Assembly: GCF_005517195.1 (NCBI RefSeq)
Contig: NZ_CP040244.1
Span: 686,501-750,500 of the forward strand
DNA length: 64,000 bases
Reading direction: 5' to 3'
Source: Streptomyces vilmorinianum
GTDB taxonomy: Bacteria; Actinomycetota; Actinomycetes; Streptomycetales; Streptomycetaceae
Below are positions 32,220 through 40,647 of the stretch, one piece after another. The notes under the pieces were generated by a model. It worked only from the letters and a program-made list of their open reading frames with translations. It was not told where the DNA came from and did no database searches. The position numbers and the translations under genes were made by a program. Numbering within the stretch: the first letter of the stretch is position 1; each line of letters begins with the position of its first letter.

Positions 32220-34615
32220 GCAAGATGATCACCGCGGACCTGGTCGATCTCGACCTGTCCGCCGGCACCAAGGAAGCGGCGGCCCGTTCGCTCGCGGAGC
32301 GCATGGTCGCGCTCGGCCGGGTGACCGACCTCGACGGCTTCCTGGCGGACGTGGCCGCCCGCGAGGCCCAGATGCCCACCGGCCTCGACGGCGGCATCGG
32401 CATCCCGCACTGCCGCAGCGCCCACGTGACGGCCCCGACCCTCGCTTTCGGCCGCGCCCCCCAGGGCATCGACTTCGGCGCCCCGGACGGCCCGGCGGAC
32501 CTGATCTTCCTGATCGCGGCCCCGGCGGGCGCGGACGACGCCCACCTGACGATCCTCTCCTCCCTGGCCCGCCAACTGATGAACGAGGCCTTCACGACAG
32601 CCCTCCGCTCAGCCACCTCACCCCCCGAGGCAGCGGCCCTGATCTCAGGCGACCAGCCGCCGTCGCCCGCCGACGACGCGTCTGAAGCCGCGGCTTCGCC
32701 GCGCGCCGTGCCCGCCTCGCCGACCACCACGGCGGGGCCGGCCGCCTCCGGCGAGACGGCTTCGGCCTCCGCCGGGCGGGAGCCCGCCGAAGGCGACGGC
32801 ACGCCTGCCGCCCCGGCTTCGCCGGGCGCCGTGCCCGCCTCCGCCGGCCCCGCCGCCACCGCGCGGTCCTCGGCCTCCACGCCGGCTGCCTCCGGCGGGA
32901 CGGCTTCGGCCTCCGCCGGGCGGGATGCCGCCGCACCGGCGGCCGAGCCCGCCGAAGGCGACGGGCCGTCCGTCCAGGCCGCACCGAACGCCGTGTCGGC
33001 TGCGCCGCCCGGCGACGGCACGCCTGCCGCCCCGGCTTCGCCGGGCGCCGTGCCCGCCTCCGCCGACCCCGCCGCCTCCGTTGATGGGGGGCTGGGGGGA
33101 ACCCCCAGTTTCGGGAAGGGGCGGGGTGGGGGAGAGGCGCCGTTCAGGATCGTTGCCGTCACCTCGTGTCCCACCGGCATCGCCCACACCTACATGGCCG
33201 CCGAGTCCCTCGAAAAGGCTGGCCGCGCCGCCGGTGTCGAGGTCGTCGTCGAGACGCAGGGCTCCGCCGGGTTCGCGCGGCTCGACCCCGACGTCATCGC
33301 CGCGGCCGACGGCGTGATCTTCGCGCACGACGTTCCCGTCCGCGAGAAGGAACGATTCGCCGGGAAGCCGACCGTCGACGTCGGCGTCAAGGCCGGCATC
33401 AACCGGCCCGCCGAGCTGATCTCCGAGGTCCGCGGCAAGGCCGAGCGCGGCGAGGTCGCCGCAGGCACGCCCACCCCCGTCGAGAGCGCGGGCGAGCCGG
33501 GCGAGGGCTACGGCACCAAGCTCCGCAAGTGGCTGATGTCCGGCGTCAGTTACATGGTCCCGTTCGTCGCCGCAGGCGGTCTCCTCATCGCCCTCGGCTT
33601 CGCCATCGGCGGCTACGACATCAACAAGGCCCCCTCCGTCGCCGAGCACTTCGCCTGGGGCCAGGCCGACTCCTGGGCCGCGCTGATGTTCCAGATCGGC
33701 GGGCTCGCCTTCAGCTTCCTCGTCCCGGTCCTCGCCGGTTACATCGCGTACGGCATGGCCGACCGCCCCGGTCTCGTCCCCGGCTTCGTCGGCGGCGCGA
33801 TCGCCCTCACCATCAACGCGGGCTTCCTCGGCGGCCTCGCCGCCGGTCTGATCGCCGGCGGCACGGTCCTCGCCATCCAGAAGGTGAAGGTGCCCGCGGC
33901 CCTGCGGGGCATCATGCCGGTCGTGGTGATCCCGCTGCTCGCGTCGATCGTCGTCGGCTTCCTGATGTTCCTGGTGATCGGCAAGCCGATCGCGAGCCTC
34001 CAGAAGGCGATGACCGACTGGCTGTCCGGACTCTCCGGCGCCAACGCGATCATCCTGGGCGTGATCCTCGGCCTGATGATGTGCTTCGACCTCGGCGGCC
34101 CCGTCAACAAGGTCGCGTACGCCTTCGCCGTCGGCGGTCTCGCCACCCCCAACGAGGGCTCCCTCAAGGTCATGGCCGCCGTGATGGCCGCCGGCATGGT
34201 GCCGCCGCTCGCGATGGCGCTGGCCACGACCGTACGCGGCAGGCTCTTCACCAAGACCGAGCGGGAGAACGGCAAGGCGGCCTGGGTCCTCGGAGCCTCG
34301 TTCATCAGCGAAGGCGCCATCCCCTTCGCCGCGGCCGACCCGCTGCGGGTCATCCCGTCCGCGATGGTGGGCGGCGCGGTCACCGGCGCTCTGTCGATGG
34401 CCTTCGAGTGCACCCTGCGGGCCCCGCACGGAGGCTTCTTCGTGCTCCCGCTGATCGGCAACCCGCTGCTCTACCTGCTCGCGATCCTGGCGGGCACCCT
34501 GGTGAGCGCCGCACTTGTCATCCTCCTCAAGGGCGCACGCACGTCGGCCCCCGTGGGAAACGGGGGCACGGAGGAGAAGCCTCAGGCTGAGACGAAGGTG
34601 GCCGTAGCAGCCTGA
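32216..34615 (+). CDS. fruA: Fructose PTS permease, fused EIIA-EIIB-EIIC
   Basis: 799 residues; imports fructose and phosphorylates it at C1. EIIA is residues 1-~145 with the phospho-histidine H65 in GIGIPHCRSAH. EIIB starts at ~309 with its phospho-cysteine C318 in VAVTSCPTGIAHTYMAAE. EIIC covers ~425-785 with about nine membrane segments. The EIIA-EIIB linker (~150-305) is unusually long and made of imperfect Ala-Ser-Pro-Gly-Ala-Val-Pro-type repeats, repeated also at DNA level. Ends before a strong terminator. Confidence 0.95.
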   Translation: MSKMITADLVDLDLSAGTKEAAARSLAERMVALGRVTDLDGFLADVAAREAQMPTGLDGGIGIPHCRSAHVTAPTLAFGRAPQGIDFGAPDGPADLIFLIAAPAGADDAHLTILSSLARQLMNEAFTTALRSATSPPEAAALISGDQPPSPADDASEAAASPRAVPASPTTTAGPAASGETASASAGREPAEGDGTPAAPASPGAVPASAGPAATARSSASTPAASGGTASASAGRDAAAPAAEPAEGDGPSVQAAPNAVSAAPPGDGTPAAPASPGAVPASADPAASVDGGLGGTPSFGKGRGGGEAPFRIVAVTSCPTGIAHTYMAAESLEKAGRAAGVEVVVETQGSAGFARLDPDVIAAADGVIFAHDVPVREKERFAGKPTVDVGVKAGINRPAELISEVRGKAERGEVAAGTPTPVESAGEPGEGYGTKLRKWLMSGVSYMVPFVAAGGLLIALGFAIGGYDINKAPSVAEHFAWGQADSWAALMFQIGGLAFSFLVPVLAGYIAYGMADRPGLVPGFVGGAIALTINAGFLGGLAAGLIAGGTVLAIQKVKVPAALRGIMPVVVIPLLASIVVGFLMFLVIGKPIASLQKAMTDWLSGLSGANAIILGVILGLMMCFDLGGPVNKVAYAFAVGGLATPNEGSLKVMAAVMAAGMVPPLAMALATTVRGRLFTKTERENGKAAWVLGASFISEGAIPFAAADPLRVIPSAMVGGAVTGALSMAFECTLRAPHGGFFVLPLIGNPLLYLLAILAGTLVSAALVILLKGARTSAPVGNGGTEEKPQAETKVAVAA

Positions 34616-34633
34616 CCGGTCCCGCGAGGGACC

Positions 34634-34677
34634 CCGAGGGGCGGTGCGTACTGCGAGCGGTACGCACCGCCCCTCGG
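34634..34677. terminator. Strong bidirectional terminator, fruA / collagen-like gene
   Basis: A perfect 18-bp stem (34634-34651 with 34660-34677) with an 8-nt loop, 18 bp from each of the two convergent stop codons. Confidence 0.93.
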
Positions 34678-34694
34678 TTCGTGCGTCCGATCCG

Positions 34695-35786
34695 TCAGGA
34701 GCGGTTGAGGGAAGTGGCGGCCGCGTTGCGCTTGAACTTGGCCGCCCGAAGGTCCGCCGGCGTCGGCGTCGTCTGCTGGGTCCAGCCCTCGTCCCAGACG
34801 AAGGTCTGGCCCTGGATGTCGCCGTGCGTCTGCCACACCTGACCGTCGACTGTGACGATCTTGACGTACGCGTCGTTGCCCTGGGCCTCGATGGCGATGC
34901 CGCAGGCGTTGCCGGGGAAGGCGTCGTTCGTCTCGTCGGAACCGTTCGCGGGATCGCTGTCGCTCGCGACGGTGTTGGTGAGGTCCTGCCACTCGATCGT
35001 GCCGCCCGGCGTGCTCGCCTTGCCGGCGTAGGCCACTCCGCCGGTGAGGACGGCCTGGAAGTCCTCGCTGTTCGAGGGGCTGTACGTGTCGATGTCGGAG
35101 CAGGGCCCGGTCGCGCCTGCGGGACCTGCGGGACCTGCCGGTCCTGCCGGTCCTGCCGGTCCTGCCGGTCCTGCGGGTCCAGCGGGACCAGCCGGGCCTG
35201 CGGGGCCCGTGTCACCGCCACCCGGTCCCGTCGGTCCCTGGGGTCCTGCGGGGCCCGCGGGTCCCGCGGGTCCTGCCGGACCGGCGTCGCCCGTGTCGCC
35301 CTTGGGTCCCGCGGGACCGGCGTCACCCGTGTCGCCCGTGTCGCCCTTGGGGCCCGCCGGTCCTGCCGGACCTGCCGGACCCGCCGGACCCGTGGGTCCG
35401 GGCGGCCCGGGAGGGCCTTCCTTGCACTTGTCACCGCCACGGACCTGCGGCGGCGCGCCCTTGTCGAGGTGGTGCAGCTGACCCTGGACGTACTCCTGGA
35501 TCCGCTCCAGCTCCTGGTGCGGTCCGGCGCCCGGGTGCGGCGGAGGGCCGTCCGGGTGGTGCTGCGGCGGCGGGCCGTCCGGGTGGTGCGGCTGGCATTC
35601 GTCCCCGGTCGAGGGTGCCGCCGCGCTCACGCCCGCGAGCTGCGCCGGGTGCTGCGGCGCGGCGACGGCGGGGCTCGCGAGGCTCGTCACCATGACCGCG
35701 AGCGAGGCGACGGCCCCGCCGGCGAGCCAGGAACGTCGTCGTGCGAGCGGGCCCAGAGAGGACCTGGTCCTGAGATCAGGACGCAT
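34695..35786 (-). CDS. Secreted collagen-like protein (Gly-X-Y repeats)
   Basis: 363 residues from ATG 35786 (GAAGGAG 8-9 nt upstream). A Sec signal peptide with double-arginine basic head and likely cleavage after Pro-Ala-Val-Ala near residue 42; then a His/Pro-rich segment (two copies of HHPDGPPP), a helical stretch, and from ~residue 120 about 33 Gly-X-Y triplets broken once by Gly-Gly-Asp-Thr. Most triplets are Gly-Pro-Ala, with [13 protein letters not shown] blocks. The C-terminal ~120 residues form a non-repetitive globular domain with two Cys. This is the layout of bacterial collagen-like surface proteins (trimeric rod and head). No LPxTG or transmembrane anchor is seen, so it may be released or bound non-covalently. 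Confidence 0.88.
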   Translation of the reverse strand: MRPDLRTRSSLGPLARRRSWLAGGAVASLAVMVTSLASPAVAAPQHPAQLAGVSAAAPSTGDECQPHHPDGPPPQHHPDGPPPHPGAGPHQELERIQEYVQGQLHHLDKGAPPQVRGGDKCKEGPPGPPGPTGPAGPAGPAGPAGPKGDTGDTGDAGPAGPKGDTGDAGPAGPAGPAGPAGPQGPTGPGGGDTGPAGPAGPAGPAGPAGPAGPAGPAGPAGPAGATGPCSDIDTYSPSNSEDFQAVLTGGVAYAGKASTPGGTIEWQDLTNTVASDSDPANGSDETNDAFPGNACGIAIEAQGNDAYVKIVTVDGQVWQTHGDIQGQTFVWDEGWTQQTTPTPADLRAAKFKRNAAATSLNRS

Positions 35787-36051
35787 ACATGTGCTCCTTC
35801 GGTAACCGGATCGAGCGATGGGGTGGAAGTCTGTTCGGACTTCCCCTCGGATCATCGGATCGCGATTGCAACGTCTTGAGCGGCCTGCGGAGCTATCAGC
35901 TCACTGGCGTACGCCACTCACCGAGTGGACGCATGCGCAGGAGCGAACCCGAATGGGGTCCCCGGCGTGCCGTTCCCGGGCGGCCCGGGCCCGTCCGTAG
36001 GGTCGCGCGCACATGAGGTCGCCGGATCGATCCACCGGGGGTGGTGTTGCC

Positions 36052-37149
36052 GTGAAGCCGTCGATCTGCCTGTGCATGATCGTCAAGAACGAGGCGCGTG
36101 TCATCGAGCGCTGCCTCGCCTCCGTCAGGGATCTGGTGGACGCCTGGGTCGTCTCCGACACGGGGTCCACCGACGGCACCCAGGAGCTGATCCGGAACGC
36201 CCTGCGCGGCATCCCCGGGGAGCTGTACGAGGAGCCCTGGACCGACTTCGGCCACAACCGGAGCCTGAACATCCGGCACGCCCGCGGCCGGGCCGACTAC
36301 CTGCTGCTCCTCGACGCCGACCACGTGCTCCGGCGGGAGGGCCCGCTGCCTCCGCTGACCGCCGACGCGTACCTGCTGCGCCACGAGGGCGCGCTGGAGT
36401 ACCGCATCAAGCGCCTGGTCAGGGGCGACATCGCCTGGCGGTACGAGGGGGTCACCCACGAGTATCTGACGGCGGACGGGGCCGGGGGCCAGGAGCGCAC
36501 CAGCGAGAATCTCGACGCACTCGTCGTCGAGCACTTCGCCGACGGCGGCTCACGGCACGACAAGTTCGAGCGCGACGCCCGCCTGCTGACCGCCGAGCTC
36601 GCGCGCGATCCCGCCAACCCCCGGACCGTGTTCTACCTCGCCCAGACCATGCGGGACATGGGCCGTACGGACGAGGCCGTCGCACTCTACGAGCGCCGCG
36701 CGGCCATGGGCGGCTGGGGCGAGGAGGTCTACTACGCGCTGCTCCAGGCCGGGATCCTCCAGGCGGACTCGGGAGACTGGCCGGCGGCGGCCGACGCCTT
36801 GACGCGCGCCTGGGAGTCCCGCCCGCAGCGTCTCGAGGCCTGCTACGAACTGGCCTCGCGCCTGCGCGGGATGAGACGCCATCACGCCGCCCACGCGTTC
36901 GTCGCCGCCGCCGTCGACCGTGAGCCGCCGGACGACCTGCTGTTCGTGCAGCCGTGGGTGTACCGCTGGGGCCTGCTGTTCGAGTTCTCGGTCACCTCCT
37001 ACTGGGTGGGCGACACCGTCGCCTCGCTCGCCGCCTGCGACCGGCTCCTTGCGATGCCCGACCTGCCCGAGGCCTACCGCCGGCAGACCGAGACCAACCG
37101 CGCGTTCGCCGCCGGCCGGCTGGCCCCGGCCGCGGTGCCCGCCCCTTAG
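36052..37149 (+). CDS. Family 2 glycosyltransferase with TPR-like C-terminus
   Basis: 365 residues from GTG 36052 (GGGGGTGG upstream); ATG 36013 is in frame but has no ribosome site. The N-terminal GT-A fold has CLCMIVKNEARVIERCLASV near the start, WVVSDTGSTDGT near residue 36, and LLLLDADH (the DxD nucleotide-sugar/metal site) near 85. The C-terminal half has helical tetratricopeptide-like repeats (PRTVFYLAQTMRDMGRTDEAVALYERR). Such proteins transfer sugars to peptides or glycans. It is divergent from the collagen-like gene; a substrate link is possible but unproved. Confidence 0.85.
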   Translation: MKPSICLCMIVKNEARVIERCLASVRDLVDAWVVSDTGSTDGTQELIRNALRGIPGELYEEPWTDFGHNRSLNIRHARGRADYLLLLDADHVLRREGPLPPLTADAYLLRHEGALEYRIKRLVRGDIAWRYEGVTHEYLTADGAGGQERTSENLDALVVEHFADGGSRHDKFERDARLLTAELARDPANPRTVFYLAQTMRDMGRTDEAVALYERRAAMGGWGEEVYYALLQAGILQADSGDWPAAADALTRAWESRPQRLEACYELASRLRGMRRHHAAHAFVAAAVDREPPDDLLFVQPWVYRWGLLFEFSVTSYWVGDTVASLAACDRLLAMPDLPEAYRRQTETNRAFAAGRLAPAAVPAP

Positions 37150-37207
37150 GCCCGACCGTTCATTCACCTCGGCGCACGTTCCCAGCGCACCTTCTCGGCG
37201 CTCGTTC

Positions 37208-37984
37208 TCAGCGCACCCGCGCGCGGTGCTCCATCGCCTCCCGCGCCGTGTGCTCGTCCTCGTAGACCTCGCACATGTGACGGCCGTCCGGGGTCGCCGT
37301 GTGCTCGACCTCCCACAGGCTCAGCTCGCTTCCGTCGAGCAGCAGGAACGCGTGCTCGTAGAGCGTGAATCCGGCCTCACGGTTGCGCTCCACCGCGCAC
37401 TGGCGCCCGAACGCCTGCGTGATGTGGTGGGCGAACGCCACCCGCAGCCTGCGCGCCGTCTCCTCGCCGGGCCGGTCCGCGTTCTCCGCACGCCGCAGCA
37501 CACGGCGCGCGTGGTCCGCGGAGTTGTCCGGGACGTACATCCGGGGCTGCGTCGGTATCGGGCGCGCCAGCAGGGCGCTGAGCAGCTCCAGGTCGCCGTC
37601 CTCGTCGAAGTCCAGGCCGGCGGAGCGCTCTATGCCCCAGCCCTGGTCGAAGCGGGCCGGCAGCCGGGACGCGGCGAGCCGGGCCTCCGCCTCCTCCGTG
37701 TACAGCTCGTGCTGCTCGGCGCCGTCGCGGCCGGAGTTGTGCACCAGCTCCCACAGGCTGAGCGCCGTGCCGTCGGCCAGCAGATAGGTGTGGCGGTACG
37801 TGGTGCGGTGCAGCGACGCGCTGTGGTGCGAGGAGTGCAGCGCGCTGGAGTGTGCGAGCGCCGTCTCCAGGCGCTCGACCGTGATGTCGGGCAGGTCGAA
37901 GGAGTTGAGCGCCCGGCCGAGGAGGCGCTCGACGTGCGTCTCGGTCGTCTCGTACGGATCGTGAGGATCCTGCGGATCGTTCAA
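37208..37984 (-). CDS. DUF6227-like protein with internal duplication
   Basis: 258 residues from TTG 37984 (GGAG 6 nt upstream). A longer reading from ATG 38050 has no ribosome site and would carry a TTA codon at position 8. A module occurs twice: HTYLLADGTALSLWELVH near residue 65 and HAFLLLDGSELSLWEVEH near residue 215, each followed by an acidic Tyr-containing helix. The function is not known; relatives appear in Streptomyces genomes as DUF6227. Confidence 0.75.
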   Translation of the reverse strand: MNDPQDPHDPYETTETHVERLLGRALNSFDLPDITVERLETALAHSSALHSSHHSASLHRTTYRHTYLLADGTALSLWELVHNSGRDGAEQHELYTEEAEARLAASRLPARFDQGWGIERSAGLDFDEDGDLELLSALLARPIPTQPRMYVPDNSADHARRVLRRAENADRPGEETARRLRVAFAHHITQAFGRQCAVERNREAGFTLYEHAFLLLDGSELSLWEVEHTATPDGRHMCEVYEDEHTAREAMEHRARVR

Positions 37985-38077
37985 GAGGGTCTCCAGGCCG
38001 TCGCCGCATGTCACTTGGTGCTTGCTTAACGTAGTCCCTGGGTCTGACATCGCGTCCGGGGTTCGGCAAAACGAAGG

Positions 38078-38104
38078 GGGCGCGCGAGAAGTTCCCGCGC
38101 GCCC
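38078..38104. terminator. Hairpin after P1 peptidase gene
   Basis: A perfect 9-bp stem (38078-38086 with 38096-38104), 30 bp beyond the peptidase stop. Confidence 0.7.
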
Positions 38105-38134
38105 GGCGCTCCCTTCGCCCCAACTCCTGCCGGG

Positions 38135-39190
38135 TTACCGGGAGTCGGGGGAGAGGTCCGGTCCGTACAGCTCGCGGTACGCGGGGAAGTCGCCGCCCGG
38201 TCCCTCGATTCCCCCGGCGGTCTCCAGGACCGCCCGCACGATCGCCCGGGTCACGGTGTCCGCGCCCGCCGCCAGGATGTCGTTGAGGGCGAGCGGCCCG
38301 GCCTCCGGGGCCATTTCCCGCTCCCCGGTCGCGAGGGCGAAGACGGTGTCCCCGTCGTTGAGGAGATGCACCGGACGGATGGCGCGCGCGATGCCGTCGT
38401 GCGCCGTGCCCGCGAGCTTCTGCGCCTGCGCGCGGGTCAGGTCCGCGTCGGTGGCGACGACCGCGAGGGTGGTGTTCAGGGGCGGCGGGGCGTGCGAGGC
38501 CCGGGCCTCGGCGAGACGCTGCCGCGCGGCCTCGTGGACGGCCGGGTCCGGGTACGCGGCCCGGCCCTGGAAGTACGTCCCGTACAGCGCACCCGTCTCC
38601 GGATCGACCGCCGCGCCGACCGCGTTGACGACGACCAGCGCGGCGACCGTGACGCCCGACTCCAGGACCGTGCTCGCCGTGCCGACCCCGCCCTTGAGCC
38701 CGCCGACGACGGCCCCGGTGCCCGCGCCGACCGCGCCCGTCTCCACGCGCGCGTGCAGCCCCGTCGCCGCGGCGGCCTCGACCGCGGCGCGCCCCGTGGC
38801 AGCGCTCGGGCGGGCGGTGAAGTCGCCGCCCCGGCCCAGGTCGAAGACGCAGGCGGCGGGGACGACCGGGACCACGTGCGAGGGGTCGGGCCCGACCCGT
38901 ACGCCCCGGCCCTGCTCCTCCAGCCAGGCCATCACACCGGCGGCCGACTCGAGTCCGTACGCGCTGCCGCCGGTCAGGACCACGGCCTCGATCCGCTGGA
39001 CGACGTTACGCGGGTCGAGCGCGTCGGTCTCCCGGGTGCCGGGGCCACCGCCCCGTACGTCCACGGCCGCCACGGCCCCGCCCGGCGGGGCGAGGACGAC
39101 GGTGGTCCCGCTGAGCGCGCCTGGCCCCTCCACGCGCGCGTGGCCGACGCGGAGGCCGGTCACGTCCGTGAGTGCGTCGTGCTTCGTCAT
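38135..39190 (-). CDS. P1 family peptidase/amidase (DmpA/NylC-like Ntn hydrolase)
   Basis: 351 residues. P1-family N-terminal nucleophile enzymes cut themselves to free a Ser or Thr that then attacks amide bonds. The probable nucleophile is Thr in PPLNTTLAVVATDADL (near residue 245), as in nylon hydrolase NylC. Other marks are LTDVTGLRVGHA at the start, VLTGGSAYGLESAAGVMAWLEEQGRG near 82, and GAVGAGTGAVVGGLKGG near 155. Substrate unknown. The start overlaps the LtrA-like gene stop (ATGA, 39187-39190). Confidence 0.9.
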   Translation of the reverse strand: MTKHDALTDVTGLRVGHARVEGPGALSGTTVVLAPPGGAVAAVDVRGGGPGTRETDALDPRNVVQRIEAVVLTGGSAYGLESAAGVMAWLEEQGRGVRVGPDPSHVVPVVPAACVFDLGRGGDFTARPSAATGRAAVEAAAATGLHARVETGAVGAGTGAVVGGLKGGVGTASTVLESGVTVAALVVVNAVGAAVDPETGALYGTYFQGRAAYPDPAVHEAARQRLAEARASHAPPPLNTTLAVVATDADLTRAQAQKLAGTAHDGIARAIRPVHLLNDGDTVFALATGEREMAPEAGPLALNDILAAGADTVTRAIVRAVLETAGGIEGPGGDFPAYRELYGPDLSPDSR

Positions 39191-40386
39191 GGTCCCTGCG
39201 TACCACGCCCGTTCGGTCGGCGTGCTCGCGTGGCGGGGTTGCGGGCCGTCAGGGTCACCCCGACCGCCACGGTCGCCGCCGCGACGAGACCGGCGACCAG
39301 GACCGCCCAGCGGCCGGCGAACGTGCACATCAGGATCGCGAGCGACGAGACGGGCAGGACGAGTTGCTGCGCGATGCCCACCTTGAAGTAGCGGGCGTGC
39401 AGGACCCACACGCAGAGCAGGAAGAGCGCGGTGGGGATCGTCACGGCCGAGGACGCGGCGAGCGTGGAGATGTGGGCCTCGCCCACGGCCTGTTCGACGG
39501 CGATCTCGATGCCCGCTCCGATGGCGGCGGCGGAGGCGAAGATCAGGTAGTGGCCGTAGCCCCAGAGGAAGCCCTGCCGGTTGGAGGTGAGCCGGTCGTG
39601 GGCGGGGACGACGAAGTAGATCCACCAGGCGGCGAAGACGATCAGCAGGCCGCCGGTGGCGATGGGGAGCAGCTCGCCGAGGGCGTCGTTCTCGCTGACG
39701 CCGGACTTCACGGCGACCGTCGCCGCCGCGACGGTCTCGCCGAGCACGATGATCGTGAACAGGCCGTAGCGCTCGGCGATGTGGTGCGGGTGCCACTGGG
39801 TGGTGACGTCCTTCTCCGCGTACACCGGGACCGCCATCTCGGCGATCGCCATGACGAGGAAGACCCAGGGGCGGGCGTCCTCGGGCACGAACAGGAGGGC
39901 GGTCCAGCCGACCTGGCAGAGGAGGACCCCGCCCGCGTACCGGCGGCACATCGTGCGCTCGCCGGGGTCGGTGGCATGGTGGGCGGCGCGCAGCCACTGG
40001 GTGGTGAGCGCGAGCCGCATGACGACGTAACCGAGCCAGACGACGAAGAAGTCGTGGTCGGCGAAGGCACGCGAGACACCGGCGGCGAGGATCAGGACAC
40101 CGGCGATCTGGACGAGGGTGACGACGCGGTAGAGGGCGTCGTCGTTGTCGTAGGCGGAGGCGAACCAGGTGAAGTTCATCCACGCCCACCAGATCGCGAA
40201 GAAGATCATCGCGTAGTTGACGATGCCCTCGGCGGTGTGGGCCTCGGCGACGGCGTGCACGAGCTCGGCGCCGGCCTGGGCGACGGCGACGACGAAGCAG
40301 AGGTCGAAGAAGAGCTCGAGCGGTGTCGCGGCGCGATGCGTCTCGGCACGGGAGCGTGCGGTGAGCGGCAGAAACGGTTGCGTCAT
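39187..40386 (-). CDS. Low-temperature-requirement A (LtrA)-like membrane protein
   Basis: 399 residues with about ten membrane segments. Matches the LtrA family: TPLELFFDLCFVVAVAQ near residue 21, a conserved HxxxxERYGLFTIIVLGET near 205, and GHYLIFASAAAIG near 280. First described for growth of Listeria at low temperature; the biochemical role is not known. Coupled to the P1 peptidase gene. Confidence 0.9.
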   Translation of the reverse strand: MTQPFLPLTARSRAETHRAATPLELFFDLCFVVAVAQAGAELVHAVAEAHTAEGIVNYAMIFFAIWWAWMNFTWFASAYDNDDALYRVVTLVQIAGVLILAAGVSRAFADHDFFVVWLGYVVMRLALTTQWLRAAHHATDPGERTMCRRYAGGVLLCQVGWTALLFVPEDARPWVFLVMAIAEMAVPVYAEKDVTTQWHPHHIAERYGLFTIIVLGETVAAATVAVKSGVSENDALGELLPIATGGLLIVFAAWWIYFVVPAHDRLTSNRQGFLWGYGHYLIFASAAAIGAGIEIAVEQAVGEAHISTLAASSAVTIPTALFLLCVWVLHARYFKVGIAQQLVLPVSSLAILMCTFAGRWAVLVAGLVAAATVAVGVTLTARNPATRARRPNGRGTQGP

Positions 40387-40543
40387 GCGGCCCAGCAGAC
40401 CAGAGGCGACGACGCCACGAACAGCACGGCACGCGGGGGCCTGGAGCGGCCGGCGGACCTGGGCTCACCCGTCGTGGGTCCGGGGGCCGGGGTCTTCCGC
40501 CCGGCCCCCTCCCGTTGGGGACGTCCGTACGGCCCGGGACCGA

Positions 40544-40557
40544 GGGACCTACGGCCG
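40544..40557 (+). promoter_or_regulatory. DosR/DevR-type box upstream of narK
   Basis: GGGACCTACGGCCG fits GGGAC-N4-G-N-CC of the DosR/DevR (OsdR in Streptomyces) hypoxia regulator and matches the site before pflB (42137-42150) at 12 of 14 bases. It lies 91 bp before the narK start codon. Confidence 0.5.
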
Positions 40558-40647
40558 CACGAGCGGCGACCATGGCCTCTGCCGTACCCCTGGTGCGCCG
40601 GCGAAGCCTGGAGAGGCAAGGAATTCCCCAATCCCCAGGGATGCGCC

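Noticed and set aside
35105..35430. CRISPR-like array
   Set aside because: The periodic 9-bp GC repeats encode Gly-X-Y triplets of a protein; there are no unique spacers or cas genes.
35044..35481. Plus-strand Gly-Pro-Ala repeat frame opposite the collagen-like gene
   Set aside because: Repeats of GGTCCTGCC-type triplets give a collagen-like reading on both strands; only the minus strand has a signal peptide, ribosome site and globular domain.
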